A DNA stretch of 64,000 bases from Rhodococcus sp. RD6.2 (GTDB lineage Bacteria; Actinomycetota; Actinomycetes; Mycobacteriales; Mycobacteriaceae), in contig NZ_CVQP01000012.1 in the NCBI RefSeq assembly GCF_001040705.1, positions 1 to 64,000 on the forward strand, given 5' to 3'. Position 1 is the stretch's first letter, and each line of letters starts with the position of its first letter. Shown here in pieces: positions 9,733-17,745 of this stretch. Under the pieces are notes generated by a model. The model had not been told where the DNA came from. It worked only from the letters and a program-made list of their open reading frames with translations, and made no database searches. The position numbers were made by a program, and so were the translations under genes.

Positions 9733-11280
9733 TCAGAGCTTCGCGGTGCGGAGCTCGTGACCCTTCGACGTCTTGCAGCGGCCGGACTCGAGGTCCCACT
9801 GCCAGCCGTGCAGATTGCAGGTGAGGGTGGTGCCGTCGACGACGCCGAACTTCGACAGGTCCGCCTTCAGGTGCGGGCAGCGGCGCTGGATCTCGTAGCC
9901 CTCCACCTCGATCGACGCGGAGTCGTCGTGCGCCTCCGCGAACCAGCCGTCCGCGTACGCGATTCGTTCGTCGGTGAGGCATTTGAAGAAGGTGTAGAGG
10001 AACTCGTTGTAGCCGCCGACGCGCCAGGCCTCGAAGCGGGTGGACAGGAAGATGGTGTTCACCCAGTCCGGCTCGTCGTCGCGGAGGACGGTGCGGACCA
10101 GTTCGGGTGCGATACGGAAACCGTAGCGGTACTTGCCTTCTCCCTCGATCGGCTCGCGAACGAGGCGCTTCGGGAAGTCGAGGACGACGGTTTCGTCGCC
10201 CATGACGAGGCCGATGGGGTAGCCGATGCCGTCGCAGATCAGGTCCGACTGCGCCATGATCGGCTCGAACTTCGCCTTCAGCGGCCCGAGCAGCGGCTCG
10301 CCCTCCGCCGGTGCCCACGACGCCTTCTCCGCGGCGATGACCGGCGCCATGCGCTGCGCCATGTCCTCGATGTAGGCGGCCTTGTCCGAGAAGATCTTGT
10401 CGACCTCGGCGTCGGGGAGCGGGTGCGACAGGGTTGCGTCGGAGCCGTGGATGTCGACGACGGAACCGGGGATCATGAGCAGTCCGCCGTCGTTGCCGTG
10501 GATGCGCATCTGCTCGAGGAACACGATCTGGTCGGGGAAGATGTTTCCCTCGTCGCCGTGGTCGTCGTTGAGGTCGCGGAGCGCATCGTCGAGGAACACC
10601 GGCGGGCCTGCGGACGGCACGACCCACGTCGCGTCGACCTGCTCGATGTAGCTGCGACACCGGTCCATGCCGCGCTGCCGCTTCTGCTTGCCGAAGTTGC
10701 GCTTCGTGCCGGACGGGATGTCGTAGACCATCGGGTACCAGATGGCGCCCGAGTACTGCAGAAGGTGGATGTCGATCTTGCCGAACGCCTCGTGCAGGAC
10801 GTCCATGTCCACGGGTCGGGCGTCGTTCATGTTGAAGCAGGTGGTCTCGCCGTCCGAGACGACGAGCCCGGAGTCGCCGATCGGGCCGTCTGCGGGGGCG
10901 CGCAGGGCGATGATCATGACCTCGAGGTCGCCCTTCGGCCCGGTCACCGTGTGCTTGACGGAGTCCTGCGTCTCGAAGAACTTCGTGAAGCCGAGCTTCT
11001 CCAGTTCGCGGCGCAGGTCCGGCACCGGGTAGTCCGGCAGCAGGACCGTCGCGTCCTTGTTGACGTGGTCGATCAGCGTCTGCGGATCGAAGTGGTCCTT
11101 GTGCAGGTGCGAGACGTACAGGTAGTCGACGTCGCCGAGCGCGTCCCAGTCGAGGCCCGTGTTGTCCGGGAAGGGGAACCACGACGCGAAGTAGGCCGGG
11201 TTCACCCACGGGTCGCAGAGGATGGACCCCGCCTCGGTCTGAATGTGGAATCCGGCGTGTCCGACGCTCGTGACCTGCAC
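9733..11280 (-). CDS. Metallo-beta-lactamase fold / Rieske [2Fe-2S] fusion protein (Rv3818-like)
   Basis: A 515-residue cytosolic protein with two domains. The N-terminal part is a metallo-beta-lactamase fold: VGHAGFHI, then the metal motif HLHKDH (His58, His60, Asp62, His63). The C-terminal part is a Rieske domain: CPH (Cys468, His470) and CNLH (Cys488, His491), the four ligands of a [2Fe-2S] cluster. A protein of this layout is known from M. tuberculosis (Rv3818), next to acyltransferase genes, as here. The substrate is unknown. A hydrolase or oxidoreductase with a redox-active cluster is plausible, perhaps acting on lipid- or sugar-linked substrates. It is divergent from the acyltransferase gene. 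Confidence 0.88.
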   Translation of the reverse strand: MQVTSVGHAGFHIQTEAGSILCDPWVNPAYFASWFPFPDNTGLDWDALGDVDYLYVSHLHKDHFDPQTLIDHVNKDATVLLPDYPVPDLRRELEKLGFTKFFETQDSVKHTVTGPKGDLEVMIIALRAPADGPIGDSGLVVSDGETTCFNMNDARPVDMDVLHEAFGKIDIHLLQYSGAIWYPMVYDIPSGTKRNFGKQKRQRGMDRCRSYIEQVDATWVVPSAGPPVFLDDALRDLNDDHGDEGNIFPDQIVFLEQMRIHGNDGGLLMIPGSVVDIHGSDATLSHPLPDAEVDKIFSDKAAYIEDMAQRMAPVIAAEKASWAPAEGEPLLGPLKAKFEPIMAQSDLICDGIGYPIGLVMGDETVVLDFPKRLVREPIEGEGKYRYGFRIAPELVRTVLRDDEPDWVNTIFLSTRFEAWRVGGYNEFLYTFFKCLTDERIAYADGWFAEAHDDSASIEVEGYEIQRRCPHLKADLSKFGVVDGTTLTCNLHGWQWDLESGRCKTSKGHELRTAKL

Positions 11281-11420
11281 TTCAACTGCCTCCTACGGAT
11301 GTACGACGTCTACCAGGGTAGGCGGTGAGGCAAACCGTCCCCGGTCGACGCGTCGCGCTGTCCGGTTCGGGCCGAACGTCCCGAGGGTGCCGGCACGGGG
11401 CACTGTGCGGGCGCGCACAC

Positions 11421-11426
11421 TAGGCT
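11421..11426 (+). promoter_or_regulatory. -10 box for leaderless acyltransferase gene
   Basis: TAGGCT lies 7 nt upstream of the GTG start at 11434. Confidence 0.5.
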
Positions 11427-11433
11427 GGCCCGC

Positions 11434-12186
11434 GTGGAACCCTTCTACAGATCGATCATCGGAGTCGCCCGCACGCTGTTCTTCGCGGAGGGGCTCAAGT
11501 TCACCATCAGTGGTGCCGAGCACATCCCCGCGTCGGGTGGTGCGGTGATCGCGATCAACCACACCGGCTACATGGACTTCACCTACGCGGGGATCCCCGT
11601 GCGTGAGGTGAAGCGGTACGTCCGCTTCATGGCGAAGAAGGAAGTCTTCGACAACAAGATCTCCGGACCGATGATGCGGACGATGCGGCACATCCCCGTC
11701 GATCGTTCGGCAGGCGCCGACTCGTACCGCGCCGCCGTCGACGCGCTGCGCGGAGGCGAACTGATCGGGGTGTTCCCCGAGGCGACGATCAGCCGCAGTT
11801 TCGAGATCAAGGAATTCAAGTCCGGTGCGGCCCGTATGGCGATCGAGGCCGGGGTGCCGATCATTCCGCTGGTGATCTGGGGATCGCAGCGGGTGTGGAC
11901 GAAGGGGCACCCGAAGCGGTTGGGACGCACCAATACTCCGATCTCGATGGCCGTCGGCGAGCCGATCGCACCCATCGAACCGGCGGAGGTGCTGTCGGCG
12001 AACCTGCACGCGACGATGGAGACGATGCTGCACACGCTGCAGGAGGGTTACGACCATCCGGCCGGGCAGTACTGGGTTCCGGCGCGGCTCGGCGGAAGTG
12101 CGCCGACGCTCGAGGAGGCCAACCGGATGGACGCCGAGGAGGCGCAGGCGAAGGCAGCGCGCCGGGCAGCGGGCGGCGGCTCTTGA
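11434..12186 (+). CDS. 1-acyl-glycerol-3-phosphate acyltransferase family (PlsC-like)
   Basis: A 250-residue acyltransferase of the PlsC/LPLAT family. The catalytic NHxxxxD motif is NHTGYMD near residue 51-57, and the phosphate-binding region is VFPEATISRSFEIKEFKSGAARMA (motif III, about residues 113-136). A hydrophobic entry segment occurs at the N-terminus. It would transfer an acyl group to lysophosphatidate or a related glycolipid at the inner face of the membrane. It is equivalent in context to the Rv3814c-Rv3816c acyltransferases of M. tuberculosis. The DUF218 gene starts at once after its stop, so the two are probably cotranscribed. Confidence 0.9.
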   Translation: MEPFYRSIIGVARTLFFAEGLKFTISGAEHIPASGGAVIAINHTGYMDFTYAGIPVREVKRYVRFMAKKEVFDNKISGPMMRTMRHIPVDRSAGADSYRAAVDALRGGELIGVFPEATISRSFEIKEFKSGAARMAIEAGVPIIPLVIWGSQRVWTKGHPKRLGRTNTPISMAVGEPIAPIEPAEVLSANLHATMETMLHTLQEGYDHPAGQYWVPARLGGSAPTLEEANRMDAEEAQAKAARRAAGGGS

Positions 12187-12193
12187 CGTGCCG

Positions 12194-12856
12194 ATGAGGC
12201 GGGGGGTGCGCCGGCTGCTGATCGCAGGCGGTGTCGTCGGGGCGGCAGGTGTACTCGTCGCGGTCGGGTCGATGGTCGTGGTCGCCACCGCGGCGACAGG
12301 CCGGGTGCACGACGTCGCCGATGCGCCCGAGGCGCCGGTGGTGATCGTGCTCGGCGCCAAGGTGAAGGACGGCGCCCCGATGTCGATGCTCGCCGGACGC
12401 CTCGACGTGGGCGCGGAACTGGTCAAGACCGGGAAGGCTCGTGCGGTCCTCGTCTCCGGCGACGCGAACGGGACGTCCGGCAACGAGATCGCCGCGATGA
12501 CGGAGTACCTCGTCGAGCGGGGCGTCGACCGCGACGTGATCGTCGGAGACGACTTCGGCCTCGACACGTACGACACCTGCGTGCGGGCCGCGCAGACGTT
12601 CGGTGTGACACGCGCGTTGATCGTCAGCCAGGAACCTCACGTGTCGCGGGCCGTCGCGCTGTGCGGGCACGCGGGCGTCGATGCCGACGGAGTCCGCGGC
12701 GAGTGCCTCGACTGCCGCTCGATCACGATGGCGCGCAACACCGCTCGCGAATGGCTGGCCCGCCCGAAGGCGGTGTTCGACATGTTCTCCGACCGCGCGC
12801 CCAAGGTCGTGACGCCGCCGACGGACGCCCTGGACCGGGCGCTTGCGCGCGGCTGA
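12194..12856 (+). CDS. SanA/YdcF-like DUF218 membrane protein
   Basis: A protein of about 220 residues with an N-terminal signal-anchor (LLIAGGVVGAAGVLVAVGSMVVVA) and an external DUF218 domain. The domain signature is PVVIVLGAKVKDGAPMSMLAGRLDVG, with the later VSGDANGTSGNEI and SQEPHVSRAVALC. DUF218 proteins such as SanA and ElyC affect envelope integrity and peptidoglycan precursor metabolism in other bacteria. The start may be GTG at 12188 or ATG at 12194; both follow the acyltransferase stop by fewer than 8 bases, indicating coupling. It contains paired cysteines (GECLDCRS) in the external domain, which could form a disulphide. Confidence 0.85.
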   Translation: MRRGVRRLLIAGGVVGAAGVLVAVGSMVVVATAATGRVHDVADAPEAPVVIVLGAKVKDGAPMSMLAGRLDVGAELVKTGKARAVLVSGDANGTSGNEIAAMTEYLVERGVDRDVIVGDDFGLDTYDTCVRAAQTFGVTRALIVSQEPHVSRAVALCGHAGVDADGVRGECLDCRSITMARNTAREWLARPKAVFDMFSDRAPKVVTPPTDALDRALARG

Positions 12857-12928
12857 CAGTGCCGACCGCGCGCTCGCGCGCGGCTGACACGGCCGACCGG
12901 TCGGCGTCGCCGACACGCGTGCGGCAAT

Positions 12929-13771
12929 ATGGATGCAGTGCAGGACAACAGTCACACGAAGCCCCAACTGATCGCCAGCGACGTCGACGGCACCCTGATC
13001 GACGACGACGAGCGGATCAGCGACCGCACGCGCGCGGCCGTGCACGCCGTGGTCGCCGACGGTGCCAGGTTCGTGCTGGCCACCGGCCGTCCGCCGCGGT
13101 GGATCGAACCGGTCGTCGATGGACTCGACTACGCCCCGCTCGCGGTGTGCGCGAACGGAGCCGTCCTCTACGACAGCGCCGCGGACCGCGTCATCAGCGC
13201 CCGGACCCTCGACGCCGACACCCTCACCTGGGTGGCGCAGCTGGCGGTGGCGGCGTTGCCCGGCTGCGGACTGGCCGCCGAACGCGTCGGGGTCAGCGCC
13301 CACGACGCCGCGACCCCGCAGTTCGTCAGCTCACCCGACTACCAGCACGCCTGGCTCAACCCGGACAACACCGAGGTGTCGACGGAGGAGGTGCTGGCGC
13401 ATCCGGCGGTGAAGTTGCTCGTCCGGATGCCCGGCATCGCGAGTTCGTACATGATCGACCGGCTGGCCCCGCTCGTCGGTGACAGCGTCGACCTGACGTA
13501 CTCGACGAACAACGGCCTGATCGAGGTGTCCGCGCCGGGTGTGACGAAGGCGTCGGGCCTGGCCGCGCTCGCCGAGTACCTCGGCATGCCCGACTCGGCG
13601 GTCCTCGCGTTCGGGGACATGCCGAACGACGTCCCGATGCTGACGATGGCGCGGCACGGCGTGGCCGTCGCCAACGCCCACGACGACGCCATTGCGGCGG
13701 CCGACGAGGTCACGGCATCGAACTCCAATCACGGCGTCGCTCGAGTGCTCGAACGCTGGTGGGCGAACTGA
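12929..13771 (+). CDS. Cof-type HAD-family phosphatase (Rv3813c-like)
   Basis: A 280-residue haloacid-dehalogenase hydrolase of the Cof subfamily. Motif I is SDVDGTLID (catalytic Asp near residue 18), motif II lies in FVLATGRPP, and motifs III/IV are in TKASGLAALAEYL and FGDMPNDVPML. A C2-type cap sits between motifs II and III. It would dephosphorylate a small cytosolic metabolite with Mg2+. The family has an orthologue, Rv3813c, in the matching neighbourhood of M. tuberculosis. The first codons (from ATG 12929) have poor GC at third positions, so GTG at 12938 is a possible alternative start. Confidence 0.9.
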   Translation: MDAVQDNSHTKPQLIASDVDGTLIDDDERISDRTRAAVHAVVADGARFVLATGRPPRWIEPVVDGLDYAPLAVCANGAVLYDSAADRVISARTLDADTLTWVAQLAVAALPGCGLAAERVGVSAHDAATPQFVSSPDYQHAWLNPDNTEVSTEEVLAHPAVKLLVRMPGIASSYMIDRLAPLVGDSVDLTYSTNNGLIEVSAPGVTKASGLAALAEYLGMPDSAVLAFGDMPNDVPMLTMARHGVAVANAHDDAIAAADEVTASNSNHGVARVLERWWAN

Positions 13772-13904
13772 CCGCCACGCACGGCCGATTGGAGTAGGCG
13801 ACTACTCGTTCCCTTGTCGGTGGCCGCGGCGCACACTGGATGCGGATGCGGACGAGAGGTGCCGCACGACACCGTCTCGCCGCTCCGGACAGGAGCGCAC
13901 CGTC

Positions 13905-15302
13905 ATGACCGCGACGAACACGGCCACCACCAAGCTCCCTCACCCAGCTCACCGGATGCCGCTGATCGGGGACCTGCTCGCCCTGGACGCTCGCCGGCCC
14001 GCCCAGAGATTTGCGGAGCATGCGCACCGCCTCGGGCCGGTATACAGCGTCAAGGTGTTCGACCGGGATCTGATCGTGGTCGCCGGGCCGGGGGAGTATG
14101 CCGAGGTCTGTGACGAGAAGCGGTTCCGCAAGCACGTCGGCTTCGGGTTCGCGGCGGCTCGCGAGAACTTCGGTGACGCCCTGCCGACCGCGTACACCAC
14201 CGAACCCAACTGGTCGAAGGCGCACAACATCCTGGCGCCTGCCTTCTCGCTGGCGGCGATGAAGGACTACCACGAGACGATCCTCGACACCGCGCGCGAA
14301 CTCGTCGACCACTGGGATGCCTCGGTCGGGCAGGGCCTCGTGGACGTACACACCGACACCAGCAACCTGACGCTCGAGATCATCGCGCGCATCGGATTCG
14401 GCTACCGGTTCCGGTCGTTCGGCGGGGGCGAGCCCGATCCCTACGCCGCGGCGGTGGCGCGGGGGTTCGCGTTCGTCGGCCGCGCCGGCTTCAACATCCC
14501 CGTGCACTGGATCGACGGCATCGTCCGGTATCGGGCCATCAAGCAGCACAACGAGGACGTCGCCTACGTCCGACGTGTTGTCGACGACGTGATCACGGCG
14601 CGACGCCTCGACCCGGACCCACCCACCGACGATCTGCTGGCGCTGATGCTCACCACCGCCGATCCCGAGTCCGGCGAACACCTGGACGACGAGAACATTC
14701 GCAACCAGGTGATCGCCTTCCTCAACGCGGGGCACGAAACAACTTCGGGCACACTGTCGTTCGCGCTGCATCTGCTCGCGACCCACCCCGACGTTGCGGA
14801 GCAGGCACGTGAGGAGATCTACCGGCTGTGGCCGCCCGGAACCGATCCTGACCCGGCGTTCGGCGACATCCACAAACTCAAGTACCTGCGTCGGGTTGTC
14901 GACGAGACACTCCGGTTGTGGCCGATCGCCCCGGGATTCTTCCGGGAACCCGTGCAGGACAACACCATCGGCGGTCATCCGGTCGCCACAGGGCAGGCGA
15001 TGGTCGCGCTCACGTTCGCGGTGCATCGGGATCCGGTGTGGGGACCGAATCCCGATGCCTTCGACCCCGATCGGTTCCTGCCCGAGCGGGCGCGGACCCG
15101 ACCGCCGGGGATCTACAAGCCTTTCGGTACCGGCGTGCGGGCGTGCATCGGACGTCAACTGGCCCTGCACGAATCGGTGCTCACGCTGGCCCTGATCCTG
15201 CACCGCTACGACCTCGTCCCCGAGCCCGGCTACGAACTGCAGGTCGTCGAGGAGTTCACCCTCAAGCCGGCCGGACTGCGGCTCGGGCTGCGTCGACGGT
15301 GA
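13905..15302 (+). CDS. Cytochrome P450, CYP102 (BM3)-like haem domain without reductase
   Basis: A 465-residue P450. The I-helix motif is AGHETTSGTLSFALHLL, the K-helix ExxR is ETLRLWP, and the haem-binding loop is FGTGVRACIGRQLALHES with Cys414 as the axial ligand. The pattern is that of fatty-acid hydroxylase P450 BM3 throughout, for instance NWSKAHNILAPAFSLAAMKDYH and LDDENIRNQVIAFLNAGHE. In BM3 this domain is fused to a diflavin reductase; here the protein stops after the haem domain and the next gene is convergent and unrelated, so electrons must come from separate proteins. AGGAGCG precedes the ATG at 13905. Fatty-acid or related hydroxylation is inferred. Confidence 0.92.
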   Translation: MTATNTATTKLPHPAHRMPLIGDLLALDARRPAQRFAEHAHRLGPVYSVKVFDRDLIVVAGPGEYAEVCDEKRFRKHVGFGFAAARENFGDALPTAYTTEPNWSKAHNILAPAFSLAAMKDYHETILDTARELVDHWDASVGQGLVDVHTDTSNLTLEIIARIGFGYRFRSFGGGEPDPYAAAVARGFAFVGRAGFNIPVHWIDGIVRYRAIKQHNEDVAYVRRVVDDVITARRLDPDPPTDDLLALMLTTADPESGEHLDDENIRNQVIAFLNAGHETTSGTLSFALHLLATHPDVAEQAREEIYRLWPPGTDPDPAFGDIHKLKYLRRVVDETLRLWPIAPGFFREPVQDNTIGGHPVATGQAMVALTFAVHRDPVWGPNPDAFDPDRFLPERARTRPPGIYKPFGTGVRACIGRQLALHESVLTLALILHRYDLVPEPGYELQVVEEFTLKPAGLRLGLRRR

Positions 15303-15307
15303 CCAAC

Positions 15308-15352
15308 GACGACAGTGCCCCGTACGGAAAGTCCGTACGGGGCACTGTCGTC
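15308..15352. terminator. Perfect 21-bp bidirectional hairpin terminator
   Basis: Bases 15308-15328 pair exactly with 15332-15352 around a 3-nt loop, between the convergent ends of the P450 and amidase genes. The stem contains CAGTGCCCCGTACGGA. Confidence 0.75.
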
Positions 15353-15362
15353 TCGAGTCGGG

Positions 15363-17543
15363 TCAGCCGACCGGTGCCGGTGTCGGTGCCTCGGCGGGAG
15401 CGGGGGCAACCGGAGCGGGGGCAACCGGAGCGGACGCGTCCGCCGGTGCGGTGAGGGTCTGCGCGTAGGTGTCGTTGTACGTCTTGAGCACGGTGGTGAC
15501 GATGCCGGTGACCTCGTTGAAGATCAGCGATCCCTGCTCGAAGTCGGTGCGCATGCCGTCCGGCACCCGGTACTCGTCGCTGACCGGCAAGCCGAGCGTG
15601 CCCGCGTCGAGGCCGCTGGACCGCCACGCCTCGTAGATCTTCCCGATCACGGTCCACACGCCACCGTTCGGTGACGTGGAGATCGCGCCGTTGGCGAACT
15701 TGACCAGCAGGTTCCCTGCCTTGGCGGGCAGTTCACCGGTCAGTGCCGCGCCGAGCCTGCCGGTGTCGCCGCCCTCCGCGATCCACTTCTGAGCGATCGG
15801 GGACTGGTCGGTGATCGCGAGGATCTTCGTGACGAGCGAGGTGACCGAATCCACCGACCCGGTGTCCAATCCTGCGCCGGTACCGGTACCGGTACCGGGT
15901 GTCGGGACGTTGTCCGCGACCGGGTTCGCCGGAGCCGCCGCAAGCACACCCGATCCTGCCGAACCGCCGTCCGGGTTCGCCTTCGCGATCCCGCGGATCT
16001 GGTCCATCAGCGCGTACGCGGCGTCACCGGGGCAACTCGTCAGGCCGACGTCGCGGTGCGCGAAGATGATCGGCAGATCGACGGCCTCGCCCTGCGCGTA
16101 CGGCGTGAAATCGGTTCCCTCCGACCACATCGTGGTGCGTCCTGTCGGATCGAGACCCGCCTTCGCGAGACGCCAGCCGAGGAACCGGCCGACCGAGTCG
16201 ATCGTCGCCTGCGGCGGGGCGACCGTCGAGAAGTCGCCCATCATCGCGATGCCGAAGGTGTTCTCGTTGAACCCGCCCGCGTGGGCGCCCTGGACGTTGC
16301 GGTCCAATCCGCCTGCGCGGCCTTCGAAGATCTGCCCGTAGCGGTCGACCAGGACGTTGTATCCGACGTCGCACCAGCCGAGGGTCTGCGCGTGGTACGC
16401 GTAGATCGAGCGGACGATTTCCGCGGACTCGGCGCGGGTGTAGTCGTTGCTGCCCGCGGTGTGGTGCACCGTCGCGCCGCCGAGGGTGTCGTCGTAGACC
16501 GGTTCCTGGCAGCGCTTCGACTCGTCGGCACCCCACTGGGCGCGGGTGATCACCCGCGGACCGTTGCCGCCGAGCGACGTCGCGATGTCGGCGAGCGAGT
16601 TGTCGGATTCTCCGGAACCGGGCTGGATCAGTACGGCGGTCACGGCGTCGGCGAGTTCGGCCGCCTGGTCCTGAGCGCGCAGCGGAGTGCTGACCGCGGC
16701 AGGCGCGAACGCGATCGGGGCGCCGCCCGGCTCGGTCGGAGTGAGCACGTTCGGTACGGCGGGCGCGGAGTCGGAGGACCCGGTCGAGGGCACGCCGACG
16801 GCTTCGGCCGCCTTGGTGACGAGGACCTGCACCGCTGTCGTCGCACCGACGAAGATCGGTTCGGTGCCGTTCTTGCCGGACGGTCCGGTCAGGTCGGACC
16901 GGTTGGTCTCGAGCTGTTCGGTCGCGTACCACGGGCCCCAGGACCCGTCGGCGAGCCGGGCCCGGATCTGTGCCGCGGTGGTGCCGAGTTCGGAGGTCAG
17001 GGCGACCATGCTGAACGGCGTGTCGCGGGTGATCTCCTTGACCGCGGCTCCGAGTTGCTCGGTCGGGTCCGTGACGTCGGGTGCAGCGTCGGCTCCCGAC
17101 CGCGGGGCGATGGGCTGGGCTGCGTCGCTCGGCGCGATGGCCGTCGACGGCGCGGCGGCATCGGTCGAGGGCGGGGTGTTGTCGGCGGGCGGCGACGGGA
17201 TCAGCTCGGTCGGGATCTTGATCGTCTCCGGGAGGGTGACTCCCTCGGGGAGCGGAAGGCCCTGCGGAACAAGAATTTCCGACGGGATCGGCAGCTTCTT
17301 GAGATCGGACAGCCGGAAGTTCGGCAGGCCGAGTCCGACCAGGTCGCCGAGTGGGATGACGATGTCGGGCACCTGCATGAGGGCGACTTCGTCGATCTGG
17401 GTGGGAATGGCGACGGGTGTCGAGTCGGCGGTCGAGCGGACGCCGGACGTACTCGTGACGCCCCAGACAGCGAAGGGGGTTGCGATGGCAACGGCCGCGA
17501 CCGTCCCCAGGACGATCGACGACTTCGGTCGACGGTGCGGCAA
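15363..17543 (-). CDS. N-acetylmuramoyl-L-alanine amidase (PGRP type) with C-terminal LGFP region (Rv3811-like)
   Basis: A 726-residue secreted protein. A signal peptide spans about residues 1-35 (SSIVLGTVAAVAIATPFAVWG). A long Pro/Ala/Thr-rich segment follows, then an amidase_2/PGRP domain at roughly residues 340-510. That domain has RAQWGADE, ATVHHTAGSNDY and IIFAHRDVGLTSCPGD, which supply the zinc and catalytic histidines. The C-terminal part has LGFP-like repeats (KWIAEGGDTGRLGAALTGE, SSGLDAGTLGLPVSDEYR) thought to anchor proteins to the wall, then a Pro/Ala tail. It would cleave between muramic acid and L-alanine in peptidoglycan. The start is TTG at 17543 after GGGAG. A GGTACC triplet repeat encodes a short TG run. 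Confidence 0.92.
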   Translation of the reverse strand: MPHRRPKSSIVLGTVAAVAIATPFAVWGVTSTSGVRSTADSTPVAIPTQIDEVALMQVPDIVIPLGDLVGLGLPNFRLSDLKKLPIPSEILVPQGLPLPEGVTLPETIKIPTELIPSPPADNTPPSTDAAAPSTAIAPSDAAQPIAPRSGADAAPDVTDPTEQLGAAVKEITRDTPFSMVALTSELGTTAAQIRARLADGSWGPWYATEQLETNRSDLTGPSGKNGTEPIFVGATTAVQVLVTKAAEAVGVPSTGSSDSAPAVPNVLTPTEPGGAPIAFAPAAVSTPLRAQDQAAELADAVTAVLIQPGSGESDNSLADIATSLGGNGPRVITRAQWGADESKRCQEPVYDDTLGGATVHHTAGSNDYTRAESAEIVRSIYAYHAQTLGWCDVGYNVLVDRYGQIFEGRAGGLDRNVQGAHAGGFNENTFGIAMMGDFSTVAPPQATIDSVGRFLGWRLAKAGLDPTGRTTMWSEGTDFTPYAQGEAVDLPIIFAHRDVGLTSCPGDAAYALMDQIRGIAKANPDGGSAGSGVLAAAPANPVADNVPTPGTGTGTGAGLDTGSVDSVTSLVTKILAITDQSPIAQKWIAEGGDTGRLGAALTGELPAKAGNLLVKFANGAISTSPNGGVWTVIGKIYEAWRSSGLDAGTLGLPVSDEYRVPDGMRTDFEQGSLIFNEVTGIVTTVLKTYNDTYAQTLTAPADASAPVAPAPVAPAPAEAPTPAPVG

Positions 17544-17745
17544 GTCGGCTCCCTAGTTGGTGGAACGGCGGGCGTTACTGCTGTTGCTCGTGTGACTGGT
17601 GTGACAGATGTTGCCAATGTCAAGCACTCTTGCAACACTAGCCACACAATACCTAAGCCTCAACCTTAGATTGAGACTTGAGTCGAGTCCGATGTCACGA
17701 TGACGTCTCGACCTGCGAAAGCCGCAGCCGACGAGGAGGCCGCAC

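Noticed and set aside
15878..15897. GGTACC tandem repeat inside the amidase gene as a phase-variable tract
   Set aside because: Only about three units of six bases, so length changes stay in frame; it only extends a Thr-Gly run.
17640..17680. Possible IdeR iron box between the amidase and SpoIID genes (CCTAAGCCTCAACCTTAG)
   Set aside because: It is only a short imperfect dyad; alignment to the 19-bp IdeR consensus leaves too many mismatches.
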